Origin: Bacteroidaceae bacterium
Lineage (GTDB): Bacteria; Bacteroidota; Bacteroidia; Bacteroidales; Bacteroidaceae
NCBI GenBank assembly: GCA_017617235.1
Contig: JAFZWQ010000024.1
Location: 17,651-81,650, forward strand
Length of the DNA stretch: 64,000 nt
Direction: 5' to 3'
The position numbers and the translations under genes were made by a program. Below are positions 44,639 through 53,625 of the stretch, in pieces. Each line of letters opens with the position of its first letter. Position 1 is the first letter of the stretch. The notes under the pieces are model-generated. The model ran no database searches, was not told the origin of the DNA, and saw only the letters and a program-made list of their open reading frames with translations.

Positions 44639-45037
44639 ATGAAAAACTGGTTTTTCCGTTTCCTGACAAGTGGATTTGGTACAGGAATGGCTGCGTTCAA
44701 GGCTCTGGGATGGATGGTAGCAATCTGTCTGATTGGCCTTTGGATTTTTATTTGGCTCGTGAAGGTTATCTACAAAGCCATTGTTGGCGAGAAGGTGCCT
44801 AACTTCAAGTCCGGTCCCTACAGCGTAGAAATCACAGCCGTAGGTAACGCACCCAAGGAACTGAAGAAGCAACTGTGCGAGTTCAAGGGATACAGCAGCT
44901 CGCTGGCCAAGAAAGTAATGAAAAACGTTCCCTCTGTTGCCGTTACAGGCTGCAGCCAGCAGGACGCCGAGGATGTCAAGACCATCCTGGAATACGTAGG
45001 TGCCACCTGCCGCATCGTAACCCCCGCTGGCAAATAA
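44639..45037 (+). CDS. Membrane-anchored protein with ribosomal L7/L12 C-terminal-like domain
   Basis: A 132-residue protein. One membrane segment lies at about residues 23-46 (GWMVAICLIGLWIFIWLVK). Residues 61-126 follow the pattern of the L7/L12 C-terminal domain: YSVEITAVG, K(K)...L, SLAKKVMKNVP, then SQQDAEDVKTILEYVGA with a final CRIV strand. In ribosomes this fold recruits translation factors; a membrane-tethered version is unusual and its role is unknown. The gene lies between the 394-residue membrane protein and glyS. The assignment rests on motif similarity alone. Confidence 0.7.
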   Translation: MKNWFFRFLTSGFGTGMAAFKALGWMVAICLIGLWIFIWLVKVIYKAIVGEKVPNFKSGPYSVEITAVGNAPKELKKQLCEFKGYSSSLAKKVMKNVPSVAVTGCSQQDAEDVKTILEYVGATCRIVTPAGK

Positions 45038-45108
45038 GCAAAGGGACGAATTCTCATCCCCAAAGAACAAATCCGTGGAAAGAAGACATTCTTTTCGCGG
45101 ATTTTTCG

Positions 45109-45116
45109 TATCTTTG
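45109..45116 (+). promoter_or_regulatory. -7 box for glyS, preceded by a weak terminator hairpin
   Basis: TATCTTTG lies 37 bp before the glyS ATG. Directly upstream (45069-45106) an imperfect AATCCG/CGGATT hairpin with a T-run probably ends the preceding membrane-gene transcript. Confidence 0.6.
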
Positions 45117-45153
45117 CACGCGAGAATGAAAAAATATATTAAGGAATAGCATT

Positions 45154-46701
45154 ATGGCACAACAAGAAGACGTATTTAAGAAGATAGTTTCGCATTGCAA
45201 GGAATATGGTTTTGTGTTCCCCTCGAGTGATATCTACGATGGTCTGGGCGCAGTTTATGACTACGGACAGAACGGTGTAGAGCTGAAGAACAACATCAAG
45301 CAGTATTGGTGGCAGAGCATGGTGCTGCTGCACGAGAATATCGTGGGCATCGATGCCGCCATCTTCATGCACCCCACAACGTGGAAGGCCAGTGGACATG
45401 TGGATGCCTTCAACGACCCCCTCATCGACAACCGCGATTCTAAGAAACGCTATCGTGCCGACGTGCTGATTGAGGACCAGTTGGCTAAGTACGACGATAA
45501 GATTCAGAAGGAAATCGACAAGGCTGCGAAACGTTTTGGCGATGCATTCGATGAGGCTCAGTTCCGTGCTACAAATGCCCGTGTACAGGAGTACCAGCAG
45601 AAGCGCGATGCCTTGCACGAGCGTTTCTCGAAGGCCCTGAACGCTAACGACCTCGAGGAGCTGCGTCAGATTATCCTCGACGAGGAGATTGTATGTCCCA
45701 TCAGCGGCACACGCAACTGGACAGAGGTTCGTCAGTTCAACCTGATGTTCAAGACCGAGGTTGGTTCAACGGCCGATGGCGCATCGACCATCTATCTGCG
45801 TCCCGAAACGGCACAGGGTATCTTCGTGAACTACCTGAACGTGCAGAAGACGGGTCGCATGAAGCTCCCCTTCGGTATTGCCCAGATTGGTAAGGCCTTC
45901 CGTAACGAAATCGTGGCACGTCAGTTCATCTTCCGTATGCGCGAGTTCGAGCAGATGGAGATGCAGTTCTTCGTAAAGCCCGGCACAGAGTTGGAATGGT
46001 TCTCGAAGTGGAAGCAGACACGTATGGCTTGGCATCAGGCTTTGGGCTTCGGTGCTGAGAACTATCGTTTCCACGACCACGACAAGCTGGCTCACTATGC
46101 CAACGCAGCTACGGACATTGAGTTCCACATGCCTTTCGGCTTCAAGGAAGTTGAAGGTATCCACTCGCGTACCAACTTCGACTTGAGCTCACACGCCAAG
46201 TACAGCGGCAAGAAGATTGAGTACTTCGATCCTGAGACCAACGAAAGCTACACGCCGTTCGTCATCGAGACCTCAATCGGTGTCGACCGTATGTTCCTCA
46301 GCGTGATGTGCCACAGCTACTGCGAGGAGCAGCTGCCTAACGGCGAGACACGCGTTGTGCTGCGTCTGCCCGCTGCCCTGGCTCCTGTAAAACTGGCCGT
46401 GTTCCCCCTCACCAAGAAGGACGGACTGCCCGAGAAGGCACAGGAAATCATCAAGGACCTGCGCTTCCACTTCAACTGCAAGTACGAGGAGAAAGACCAG
46501 ATTGGCAAGCGCTATCGTCGTATGGATGCCATCGGCTGCCCCTACTGCGTGACTGTTGACCTGCAGACGCTGGAGGACAATACCGTAACCCTGCGCGACC
46601 GCGACACGATGGAACAGCGTCGTGTCAACATTGCCGACCTGCGTGGCATCATCGAGGACCAGGTGAGCATTACTTCGCTCCTTCGCAAAATTGATAATTA
46701 A
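45154..46701 (+). CDS. glyS: Glycyl-tRNA synthetase, eukaryote-like single-chain type
   Basis: A 515-residue class II synthetase that charges tRNA-Gly. It begins with SHCKEYGFVFPSSDIYDGLGAVYDYG and contains TWKASGHVDAFND, the class II motif 2 region FRNEIVARQFIFRMREFEQMEM, motif 3 (ETSIGVDRMFLSV) and a C-terminal anticodon-binding domain. It is the homodimeric form, not the separate GlyQ/GlyS type. An FKBP-type lipoprotein gene follows after 44 bp. Confidence 0.95.
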   Translation: MAQQEDVFKKIVSHCKEYGFVFPSSDIYDGLGAVYDYGQNGVELKNNIKQYWWQSMVLLHENIVGIDAAIFMHPTTWKASGHVDAFNDPLIDNRDSKKRYRADVLIEDQLAKYDDKIQKEIDKAAKRFGDAFDEAQFRATNARVQEYQQKRDALHERFSKALNANDLEELRQIILDEEIVCPISGTRNWTEVRQFNLMFKTEVGSTADGASTIYLRPETAQGIFVNYLNVQKTGRMKLPFGIAQIGKAFRNEIVARQFIFRMREFEQMEMQFFVKPGTELEWFSKWKQTRMAWHQALGFGAENYRFHDHDKLAHYANAATDIEFHMPFGFKEVEGIHSRTNFDLSSHAKYSGKKIEYFDPETNESYTPFVIETSIGVDRMFLSVMCHSYCEEQLPNGETRVVLRLPAALAPVKLAVFPLTKKDGLPEKAQEIIKDLRFHFNCKYEEKDQIGKRYRRMDAIGCPYCVTVDLQTLEDNTVTLRDRDTMEQRRVNIADLRGIIEDQVSITSLLRKIDN

Positions 46702-46702
46702 C

Positions 46703-46738
46703 GACCCCACTCCCAATACCCCTCCTGAGGGAGGGGCA
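46703..46738. repeat. CCCCTCC/GGAGGGG palindromic repeat after glyS
   Basis: ACCCCTCCTGAGGGAGGGG, preceded by CCCCACTCCCAAT, lies between glyS and the next gene. A related copy lies 42 bp further, inside that gene. Confidence 0.55.
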
Positions 46739-46745
46739 GATAAAG

Positions 46746-47471
46746 ATGAATATTTTTAGGACACATATTGCAAAGGTTATCACTCCTTCCCCTCGGGGAG
46801 GGATAGGGGTAGGGGTTTTCTTCCTGCTGTCTCTTCTCTTCGTAGCCTCGTGCAGCGAAGATGAGAAGGATTGGGATCCTTACTACGACTGGAAGGCTCG
46901 CAACGAGGCATGGTTCCGTCAGGTTGCCGATTCGGCCCGTACGGCTATTGCCGATGCGAAAGCCCAGTATGGCAGTCAGTGGGAGGATTCCTGCCAGTGG
47001 CGCATGTACAAACGTCTGGATCAGGCACAGGACTTTAATACAGGTCGTTTGGACGATAGTATTTGTGTCCACATCATCAAGCGTGGCACGGGTACCTATT
47101 CACCCCTATGGAGCGATTCTGTACGTGTAAGCCATCGTGGTTGGACGATGACCACCATGTATAAGACGACTAACGACAATGGTGAAACGGTGGACAGCGT
47201 GATGCAAAAGGTATTCGACCAAAGTTATTATGGTCCCTTTAGTGAACTGACGGCAGCACCGTCCCTATGGGCAACCTCTGGCTTCGTTACGGGCTTTACA
47301 ACAGCTGTTCAGTATATGGTAGAGGGAGACGATTGGTACGTTTATGTGCCTGCCCGCCTGGCTTATAAGGATAAGAAGAAAGGTGATATTCCTGCCAACA
47401 GCACGTTGCTTTGGCGTATTCATATGGCTGCTGTCTATCCCTGCGCCTCGGGTGTTCCCGACTGGCAGTAA
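46746..47471 (+). CDS. FKBP-type peptidyl-prolyl isomerase-like lipoprotein
   Basis: A 241-residue protein with a lipoprotein signal ending in FVASC (Cys-36). The N-terminus is odd: PSPRGGIGVGV, encoded by a repeat, stands between MNIFRTHIAKVIT and the hydrophobic stretch. The C-terminal 110 residues resemble FKBP domains, with the late PARLAYKDKK...IPANSTLLWRIHMAAV matching the family end motif. The active-site aromatics are only partly evident, so isomerase activity is uncertain. It probably folds or protects proteins in the periplasm or at the outer membrane. Confidence 0.75.
   Translation: MNIFRTHIAKVITPSPRGGIGVGVFFLLSLLFVASCSEDEKDWDPYYDWKARNEAWFRQVADSARTAIADAKAQYGSQWEDSCQWRMYKRLDQAQDFNTGRLDDSICVHIIKRGTGTYSPLWSDSVRVSHRGWTMTTMYKTTNDNGETVDSVMQKVFDQSYYGPFSELTAAPSLWATSGFVTGFTTAVQYMVEGDDWYVYVPARLAYKDKKKGDIPANSTLLWRIHMAAVYPCASGVPDWQ
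46780..46816. repeat. Palindromic repeat inside the FKBP-type gene signal region
   Basis: CTCCTTCCCCTCGGGGAGGG followed by ATAGGGGTAGGGG is translated in-frame as the PSPRGGIGVGV segment of the signal peptide. Confidence 0.6.
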
Positions 47472-47486
47472 GCAGTTTCATAAAAT

Positions 47487-47530
47487 AACAACACTCCCGC
47501 ACCGATTGCCGATGCGGGAGTGTTGTTTTT
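47487..47530. terminator. Bidirectional terminator between FKBP gene and ATPase operon
   Basis: Perfect 15-bp arms 47487-47501 and 47513-47527 (core ACACTCCCGCA) with T residues on both sides. It can end the plus-strand FKBP transcript and the minus-strand ATPase operon. Confidence 0.88.
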
Positions 47531-47546
47531 CCTAATGATAATGTAA

Positions 47547-47993
<447 letters not shown>

Positions 47994-48017
47994 TTAATTA
48001 TACATTTTACATTTCCA

Positions 48018-49919
48018 TTACTTCAATGGTTCGTAGCCAGTGCCCCTGCCTTCGTAACCAGAGTTCTTGAAATACTCTACGAAATTTAGACGCAGAGGAT
48101 GCACGAAGGCCGATATGGCAGAGAGCAACAGGTTCAGCAGGTGACCGATGAAATAGATTACCACCGCGCAGCAGATGAATAATACACCTCCCTTTATGGC
48201 TAACATGTCGCCAATCTGGTTGAAAGCACTACCTAAGGCACCTCCCGCCAGACAGAGGGCGTACAAACGCACATAGGAGAGCACATCGCCTAGGAGTCCG
48301 GAAGCCATGTTGTAGGTTTCGTAGAGACCAGCCAGAGGATTGATGAGTATGCCCTTGAGCGGTGAGGACTTGAGTCTGCCCACGTTGTTCAGGAAGTAGA
48401 TGCCGATTGCACTTACCGCACCAATGGCGATGACAATCAGGCGGGTTACCTCGGCAGACAGGGTGCCCACCATCGAGAGTGTTCCTACGATGATGCCACC
48501 AATGAGCAGGAGGTTCCAGGCCCATGTGCTGAGCGTGGCCGAAAGACCTTCCTTCTGGGTGAAGAGAATGGCCTTCACCATCATGGCGATGCACAGGTGC
48601 ACTACACCAATGATGATGGCTCCTGCCATCTGGAACGAATAACTGGTGCCCGGGAAGTCACCGCCAACGAAAGCATAGTAGCTGTGTAGCGGTGATGCGT
48701 CGGGAACGTAATTGATGAGTGACAGACCAAAGAATGTACCGAGTGCCAGTCCCACCAATGTTGTGGCAGCACCCAGTGCAAATACCATATCGCCACAGCC
48801 GTGCAGCATCTCGCCTACGATGGGTGTCTTTCTGGCCTTGCCCATCATCTCCAGGAATCCGTAGAGCATGATGATGATTCCGTAGCCGGCATCACCCATA
48901 CAGATAGCGAAGAACAGGGTAAAGAATGGTGCCACGATGGGTGTGGGATCCCATTCGTTGTAACAGGGGAATCCATACATGCGTGTGAGCCGTTCGAACA
49001 TACGGTTGAAACGGTTGTTCCGCAACTGTATGGGCACATTGTCCGTAGTTACAGGGTCGCGCATCTCGTAGTAGGTCTTTTCCTTCGACAGGAAGCCGGA
49101 GATGGCTTCTTCCTCTCTCACGGGGAACCATCCTTCCATCACCACCACGGTGTCCAGTGCGGCACGCTGGGTCTTCAGCGTGGCTTCTTCGCGTGCAATG
49201 GCGCTGTCTATCTCTTTTTCCAGAGCGATGATGTCGCCAAGTTGGTTTTCTGCGATGGTCTCGCGTTCTGCCTCAAGGAGTTCCTTCTGTTGGGTCAGTT
49301 CTGCAATTTCGCGCTCCACTTCCTCCAGAGATTTCTCGGGCAGTTGCAGTGATTGTGCCGGAATGTTTTCGCTCTCCTGTCCTTCTATGTCGAAGGTGAG
49401 AAAATATACGAAACGTTTGTCGCGGTTTATTTCAAAGGCTGCATATTCCGGGAATTTTTGGGCAAAGTGCGAGACGGAGGCTATGCGGTATTGCTCGTGA
49501 ATGCCTGCCTCGTGCAGCTTTTCCAGTAAGGATTTGTCGATAATTCCCCATGGACGCAGAATCTCAGCATCGTGTTGCAGCGAGGCTATGCGGGGAGTCA
49601 GTGCAACCAATGTGCTTGCTATCTCCTCTAAGCGACGCACCATTCTCATGGCCTGTGCGTTTTCTATGCTGTCTGCCACTCCTGCATCACCCACAGGAAT
49701 TTCGTCGAGTGGCGTTTCTACGATTTTCTGTAAAACGTCCAATGCACTTACCACATCGGCTTTCTGTCGGCGCAACTGTCTCAGGCTTTCGGGTTCTGCC
49801 ATAGTTTGGTCGCCCGATTTCTGTATATGCATCACACCCAGTGCCTGCAGGTCGCGAAGGAATCGGTCATATTCCTTGTGATACACCAGGAATGTGAGTT
49901 TTTTCATTTTCTCAATCAT
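48018..49919 (-). CDS. atpI: V/A-type ATPase membrane stator subunit I
   Basis: A 633-residue subunit a/I. The N-terminal half (about 1-330) is soluble and holds coiled-coil helices (QKELLEAERETI). The second half has seven or so membrane segments with EWDPTPIVAPFFTLFFAICMGDAGYG at its start and SYVRLYALCLAGGALG near 550-565. The Arg in SYVRLYAL is the conserved half-channel arginine. It overlaps subunit D by 4 bp. Confidence 0.92.
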   Translation of the reverse strand: MIEKMKKLTFLVYHKEYDRFLRDLQALGVMHIQKSGDQTMAEPESLRQLRRQKADVVSALDVLQKIVETPLDEIPVGDAGVADSIENAQAMRMVRRLEEIASTLVALTPRIASLQHDAEILRPWGIIDKSLLEKLHEAGIHEQYRIASVSHFAQKFPEYAAFEINRDKRFVYFLTFDIEGQESENIPAQSLQLPEKSLEEVEREIAELTQQKELLEAERETIAENQLGDIIALEKEIDSAIAREEATLKTQRAALDTVVVMEGWFPVREEEAISGFLSKEKTYYEMRDPVTTDNVPIQLRNNRFNRMFERLTRMYGFPCYNEWDPTPIVAPFFTLFFAICMGDAGYGIIIMLYGFLEMMGKARKTPIVGEMLHGCGDMVFALGAATTLVGLALGTFFGLSLINYVPDASPLHSYYAFVGGDFPGTSYSFQMAGAIIIGVVHLCIAMMVKAILFTQKEGLSATLSTWAWNLLLIGGIIVGTLSMVGTLSAEVTRLIVIAIGAVSAIGIYFLNNVGRLKSSPLKGILINPLAGLYETYNMASGLLGDVLSYVRLYALCLAGGALGSAFNQIGDMLAIKGGVLFICCAVVIYFIGHLLNLLLSAISAFVHPLRLNFVEYFKNSGYEGRGTGYEPLK

Positions 49920-50539
49920 GCTATGGCCTCCTTCCTTTCTTCTTCTGCCTTACGTTTTTCCTGCAAGGACTTCAGAATCTTTTGTGACGACTTCGATAGG
50001 TTCTCTTCGTCTTCCATGAATCGTTTAATTTTGCGCACGGCCTCCTGGAAGCCTGGAATCTGCACCTTCTCGAAGAGGTTCACCTTCTGGGTGGTCTTCT
50101 TTCGGGCATGCTCGAGCAGACTGGTTTTGGCCAGCACGAACTCGCGCTCTACGGCAGTCTTGGCCAGACCCTGCAACAGGTTGATTCCGTCGAAGTACCA
50201 TTTGGGCGCACTGAACAGGCCAAAGGGACGTACGGCCAGTTGGATATTGGTGAGGATGGGCACTCTGACGCCCGCCACCTTCTTAATTTCCATCTGTACG
50301 TCCTTCAGACTGACCAGCGACGTGTCGAACTCGCCCCAGAGGGCATACATCCGTTCGTAGCCGGCAATCTGTTCCTGCAGTTTGCGCTCAAGTTCCTCGG
50401 CTTCCTCCTTGCATTTCTTCACCTCGATGCGCAGTGCCGTTTCCTTGCTCTTGATGATGGGCAAGGTGCGTTGGCGCATCTTGAGGTTCTTCTCAATCTG
50501 CTGGAGCGAAGTCTTGTTATATTGAAACTTAATTGCCAT
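49916..50539 (-). CDS. atpD: V/A-type ATPase central-stalk subunit D
   Basis: A 207-residue, almost wholly helical coiled-coil protein with the subunit D opening (FQYNKTSLQQIEKNLKMRQRTLP, reported here as two parts of the N-terminal helix) and a long C-terminal helix. It forms the rotating shaft between the A3B3 head and the K ring. It lies 3 bp after subunit B and overlaps subunit I. Confidence 0.88.
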   Translation of the reverse strand: MAIKFQYNKTSLQQIEKNLKMRQRTLPIIKSKETALRIEVKKCKEEAEELERKLQEQIAGYERMYALWGEFDTSLVSLKDVQMEIKKVAGVRVPILTNIQLAVRPFGLFSAPKWYFDGINLLQGLAKTAVEREFVLAKTSLLEHARKKTTQKVNLFEKVQIPGFQEAVRKIKRFMEDEENLSKSSQKILKSLQEKRKAEEERKEAIA

Positions 50540-50542
50540 TCG

Positions 50543-51865
50543 TTATTTCCAATAGACGTCGGTGAATTCTTTCTTGATGTTGACTTCCTCCAGTTTGAAG
50601 TACTTGCGGAAGAGACTCCAGGTTACATCGAGCATCTCCTCGGTGTCGAGGTTTACGTCGATGGCCAGCAACTTCGAAGAGTAGTCCTTGGCAAAGTCCA
50701 GACAGCGGTTGTCGTAGTCCGTCAGGTCGAAACCGTTCTCCAACTTGGTCTTGGCGTTGGCGGCATCGGCATACAGACGGATGGCGGCGTTCATCACCTG
50801 CGAGTGGTCCTTACGGGTCTTCTTTCCGGCAACGAGTTGCTTCAGACGGCTGAGCGAACGGAACGGGTCGACGATGACCTTACCTACATCGCTGTCGCGA
50901 CGCAGATAGAGCTGACCCTCGGTGATGTAACCCGTGTTGTCGGGCACAGCGTGTGTGATGTCGCCACCGCTCAATGTTGTTACGGCAATGATGGTGATAG
51001 AACCGCCACCTACGCTCTCGGGGAACTGCACGGCCTTCTCGTAAATCTTGGCCAGGTCGGAATACAGCGAACCGGGCATAGAGTCTTTCGAAGGAATCTG
51101 GTCCATACGGTTCGACACGATGGACAGGGAGTCGGCATACGAGGTCATATCCGTCAGCAGAACCAGCACGGTTTCATGCTTCTCTACAGCGAAGTACTCG
51201 GCAGCCGTCAGTGCCATGTCAGGAATCAGCAGACGCTCTACGGCCGGGTCTTCTGTCGTATTAATAAAGGAAATAATGCGGTCCAACGCACCTGCGTTCG
51301 AGAACGTGTTGCGGAAGAAATAGTAGTCGTCGTTGGTCATACCCATACCGCCCAGGATAATCTTGTCGGCTTTGGCACGCATGGCCACCAGCGCCATTAC
51401 TTCGTTGAACGGCTGGTCAGGGTCGGCGAAGAAGGGAATCTTCTGACCGGACACCAAGGTGTTGTTAAGGTCGATACCGGCGATACCTGTTGCAATCAGT
51501 TCGCTGGGCTGCTTACGGCGTACGGGGTTCACGCTGGGACCGCCGATGGGAACTTCCTTACCTTCAATCTCTGGTCCGCCGTCGATGGGCTGACCGTATG
51601 CATTGAAGAATCGGCCTGCCAACTGTTCGCTGACCTTCAGCGAGGGGGACTTGCCCAGGAAGGTAACTTCGGCGTTGGTGGGAATACCACCAGTACCCTC
51701 AAACACCTGCAGGGTGACGTTGTCGCCTATAATCTTCACCACCTGAGCCAGACGGCCGTTGATGGTGGCCAGTTCGTCGTAGCCCACACCTGTAGCCTTC
51801 AGGGAACAGGTTGCTTTCGTAATCTGGCTAATCTGTGTATATACTTTTTGAAATGCTTGTGCCAT
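50543..51865 (-). CDS. atpB: V/A-type ATPase non-catalytic subunit B
   Basis: A 440-residue protein from the ATG at 51865 (MAQAFQKVYTQISQITK), placed 5 bp after subunit A. The nucleotide-binding region reads SGQKIPFFADPDQPFNE with no Walker A GKT, as expected for the regulatory B subunit. Other marks are VRRKQPSELIATGIAGID and LLTDMTSYADSLSIVSNRMD. A longer frame beginning at 51952 overlaps subunit A and is rejected. Confidence 0.93.
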   Translation of the reverse strand: MAQAFQKVYTQISQITKATCSLKATGVGYDELATINGRLAQVVKIIGDNVTLQVFEGTGGIPTNAEVTFLGKSPSLKVSEQLAGRFFNAYGQPIDGGPEIEGKEVPIGGPSVNPVRRKQPSELIATGIAGIDLNNTLVSGQKIPFFADPDQPFNEVMALVAMRAKADKIILGGMGMTNDDYYFFRNTFSNAGALDRIISFINTTEDPAVERLLIPDMALTAAEYFAVEKHETVLVLLTDMTSYADSLSIVSNRMDQIPSKDSMPGSLYSDLAKIYEKAVQFPESVGGGSITIIAVTTLSGGDITHAVPDNTGYITEGQLYLRRDSDVGKVIVDPFRSLSRLKQLVAGKKTRKDHSQVMNAAIRLYADAANAKTKLENGFDLTDYDNRCLDFAKDYSSKLLAIDVNLDTEEMLDVTWSLFRKYFKLEEVNIKKEFTDVYWK

Positions 51866-51870
51866 CTTTC

Positions 51871-53610
51871 TTAATTCATTAAGTCCTCGATTTGCTTGAT
51901 GTAGTCGTAGTACTGTTCGCTCTTGTAGAGGGAGTAGTTCATCTGCTTGCACAGATTAATCATCTTCTTGAAGTAATCGGTAACCTCGAGGAAGGTATCG
52001 AACTTGAACTCCTTCTCGCAAATCTTCGTCACCAGGTTCAGAATCTCTTCCTGACGCTCCAGCGGGGTTACGGCATCCACCTCGTCGAAGGCATCCTGCT
52101 GCAGGATGACGTAGTCGATGATTTCCGACTTCCAGAATGTTACGTGGTAATCTACGGGTACTCCGTCGTCGCCCAGAATGTTAATCTGCTCGGCAATCTC
52201 CTTACCGCGCTGCATGCGGGTCTTCAGGTTCATCACCTTCGGAATCCACTCCTCGTTGATGTGTCCTGCGATGTAGTCGGCAAATTCGGGATATTCCAGA
52301 TACTTCGAATACGAGTCGATGGGGTTCACGGCGGGATAGCGCTTCTTGTCGGCACGGTCTTGTTCTAGGGCGTAGAAGCAACGGGCCACCTTCTTGGTGT
52401 TTTCCGTCACAGGCTCCTTCAGGTTACCACCGGCAGGCGATACGGTACCGAGGAAGGTTACACTGCCCACCTCGCCATTGCGCAGATAAACGTATCCGGC
52501 ACGACCGTAGAAGTTCGAGATGAGGGCACCGAGGTCCATGGGGAATGCATCGGGACCAGGCAGTTCCTCCATACGGTTCGACATCTCACGCAGAGCCTGT
52601 GCCCAACGCGATGTCGAGTCGGCCATCAGCAGAACGCGCAAACCCATCGAGCGGTAGTACTCGGCCATGGTCATGGCGGTATATACGGAAGCCTCACGGG
52701 CAGCCACGGGCATGTTCGAAGTGTTGGCGATGATGATGGTACGTTCCATCAGTTTGCGACCAGTGTGGGGGTCAACCAGTTCGGGGAACTCGGTGAAGAT
52801 TTCCACAACCTCGTTGGCACGCTCACCGCAGGCAGCGATGATAACGATGTCGGCTTCGGCCTGCTTGGAGATGGCGTGCTGCAGCACCGTCTTACCCGTA
52901 CCGAAGGGACCGGGGATGAAGCCCGTACCGCCCTCAACGATGGGGTTGAAGGTATCGATGGTGCGCACACCCGTTTCCAGCAACTTGAATGGACGGGGTT
53001 TCTGCTTGTAGTTGGTCATGGCGAACTTCACGGGCCAGTGCTGTACCATATCCACCTTCACCTCGTTGCCCTGCTCGTCGGTGAGCACGGCTATGGTGTC
53101 GTGAATCTTGTACTGTCCGGCAGGTACGATGCTCTTCACCGTGGCCACGCCCTTCAGCTGGAAGGGTACCATGATTTTCAGGGGCTGGTGGTTTTCCTCC
53201 ACCTTACCCAGCCAGTCGCTTTCCTGCACCTTGTCGCCCACCTTGGCCAGAGGCTCGAAGTCCCAGAGGCGGTCGTTGTCGAGGGGTTCGGTGTACTGTC
53301 CTCTCTTCAGGAACACGCCTTCCATCTTGTCGAGGTCGTTCTGTAAACCGTCGTAGTTCTTACTCAGCATGCCGGGACCGAGTTGAATTTCAAGCATATG
53401 GCCGGTAAATTCGGCTTCTGCACCAACTTTCAGGCCACGGGTGCTTTCAAACACCTGTACGTACACGTCCTGACCGATGACCTTGATGACCTCGGCCATC
53501 AGACGGTCGCCGCCAGTTGTGATGTAGCATATTTCTCCCTGCTGTACAGGTCCGTCCACACGTAGGGTGACCATGTTGGAGACTACGCCACTAACTTTTC
53601 CTTTTGTCAT
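51871..53610 (-). CDS. atpA: V/A-type ATPase catalytic subunit A
   Basis: A 579-residue catalytic subunit. It has Walker A GPFGTGKT at 234-241, the catalytic ACGERANEVVE that follows, and MADSTSRWAQALREMSNRMEELPG (given as the conserved DSTSRWA region). The bulge domain typical of V/A-ATPase A subunits is present between residues 110 and 190. It hydrolyses or makes ATP on the cytoplasmic head. It lies 15 bp after the DUF2764 gene. Confidence 0.95.
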   Translation of the reverse strand: MTKGKVSGVVSNMVTLRVDGPVQQGEICYITTGGDRLMAEVIKVIGQDVYVQVFESTRGLKVGAEAEFTGHMLEIQLGPGMLSKNYDGLQNDLDKMEGVFLKRGQYTEPLDNDRLWDFEPLAKVGDKVQESDWLGKVEENHQPLKIMVPFQLKGVATVKSIVPAGQYKIHDTIAVLTDEQGNEVKVDMVQHWPVKFAMTNYKQKPRPFKLLETGVRTIDTFNPIVEGGTGFIPGPFGTGKTVLQHAISKQAEADIVIIAACGERANEVVEIFTEFPELVDPHTGRKLMERTIIIANTSNMPVAAREASVYTAMTMAEYYRSMGLRVLLMADSTSRWAQALREMSNRMEELPGPDAFPMDLGALISNFYGRAGYVYLRNGEVGSVTFLGTVSPAGGNLKEPVTENTKKVARCFYALEQDRADKKRYPAVNPIDSYSKYLEYPEFADYIAGHINEEWIPKVMNLKTRMQRGKEIAEQINILGDDGVPVDYHVTFWKSEIIDYVILQQDAFDEVDAVTPLERQEEILNLVTKICEKEFKFDTFLEVTDYFKKMINLCKQMNYSLYKSEQYYDYIKQIEDLMN

Positions 53611-53625
53611 GTCGTTATGTTGTTT

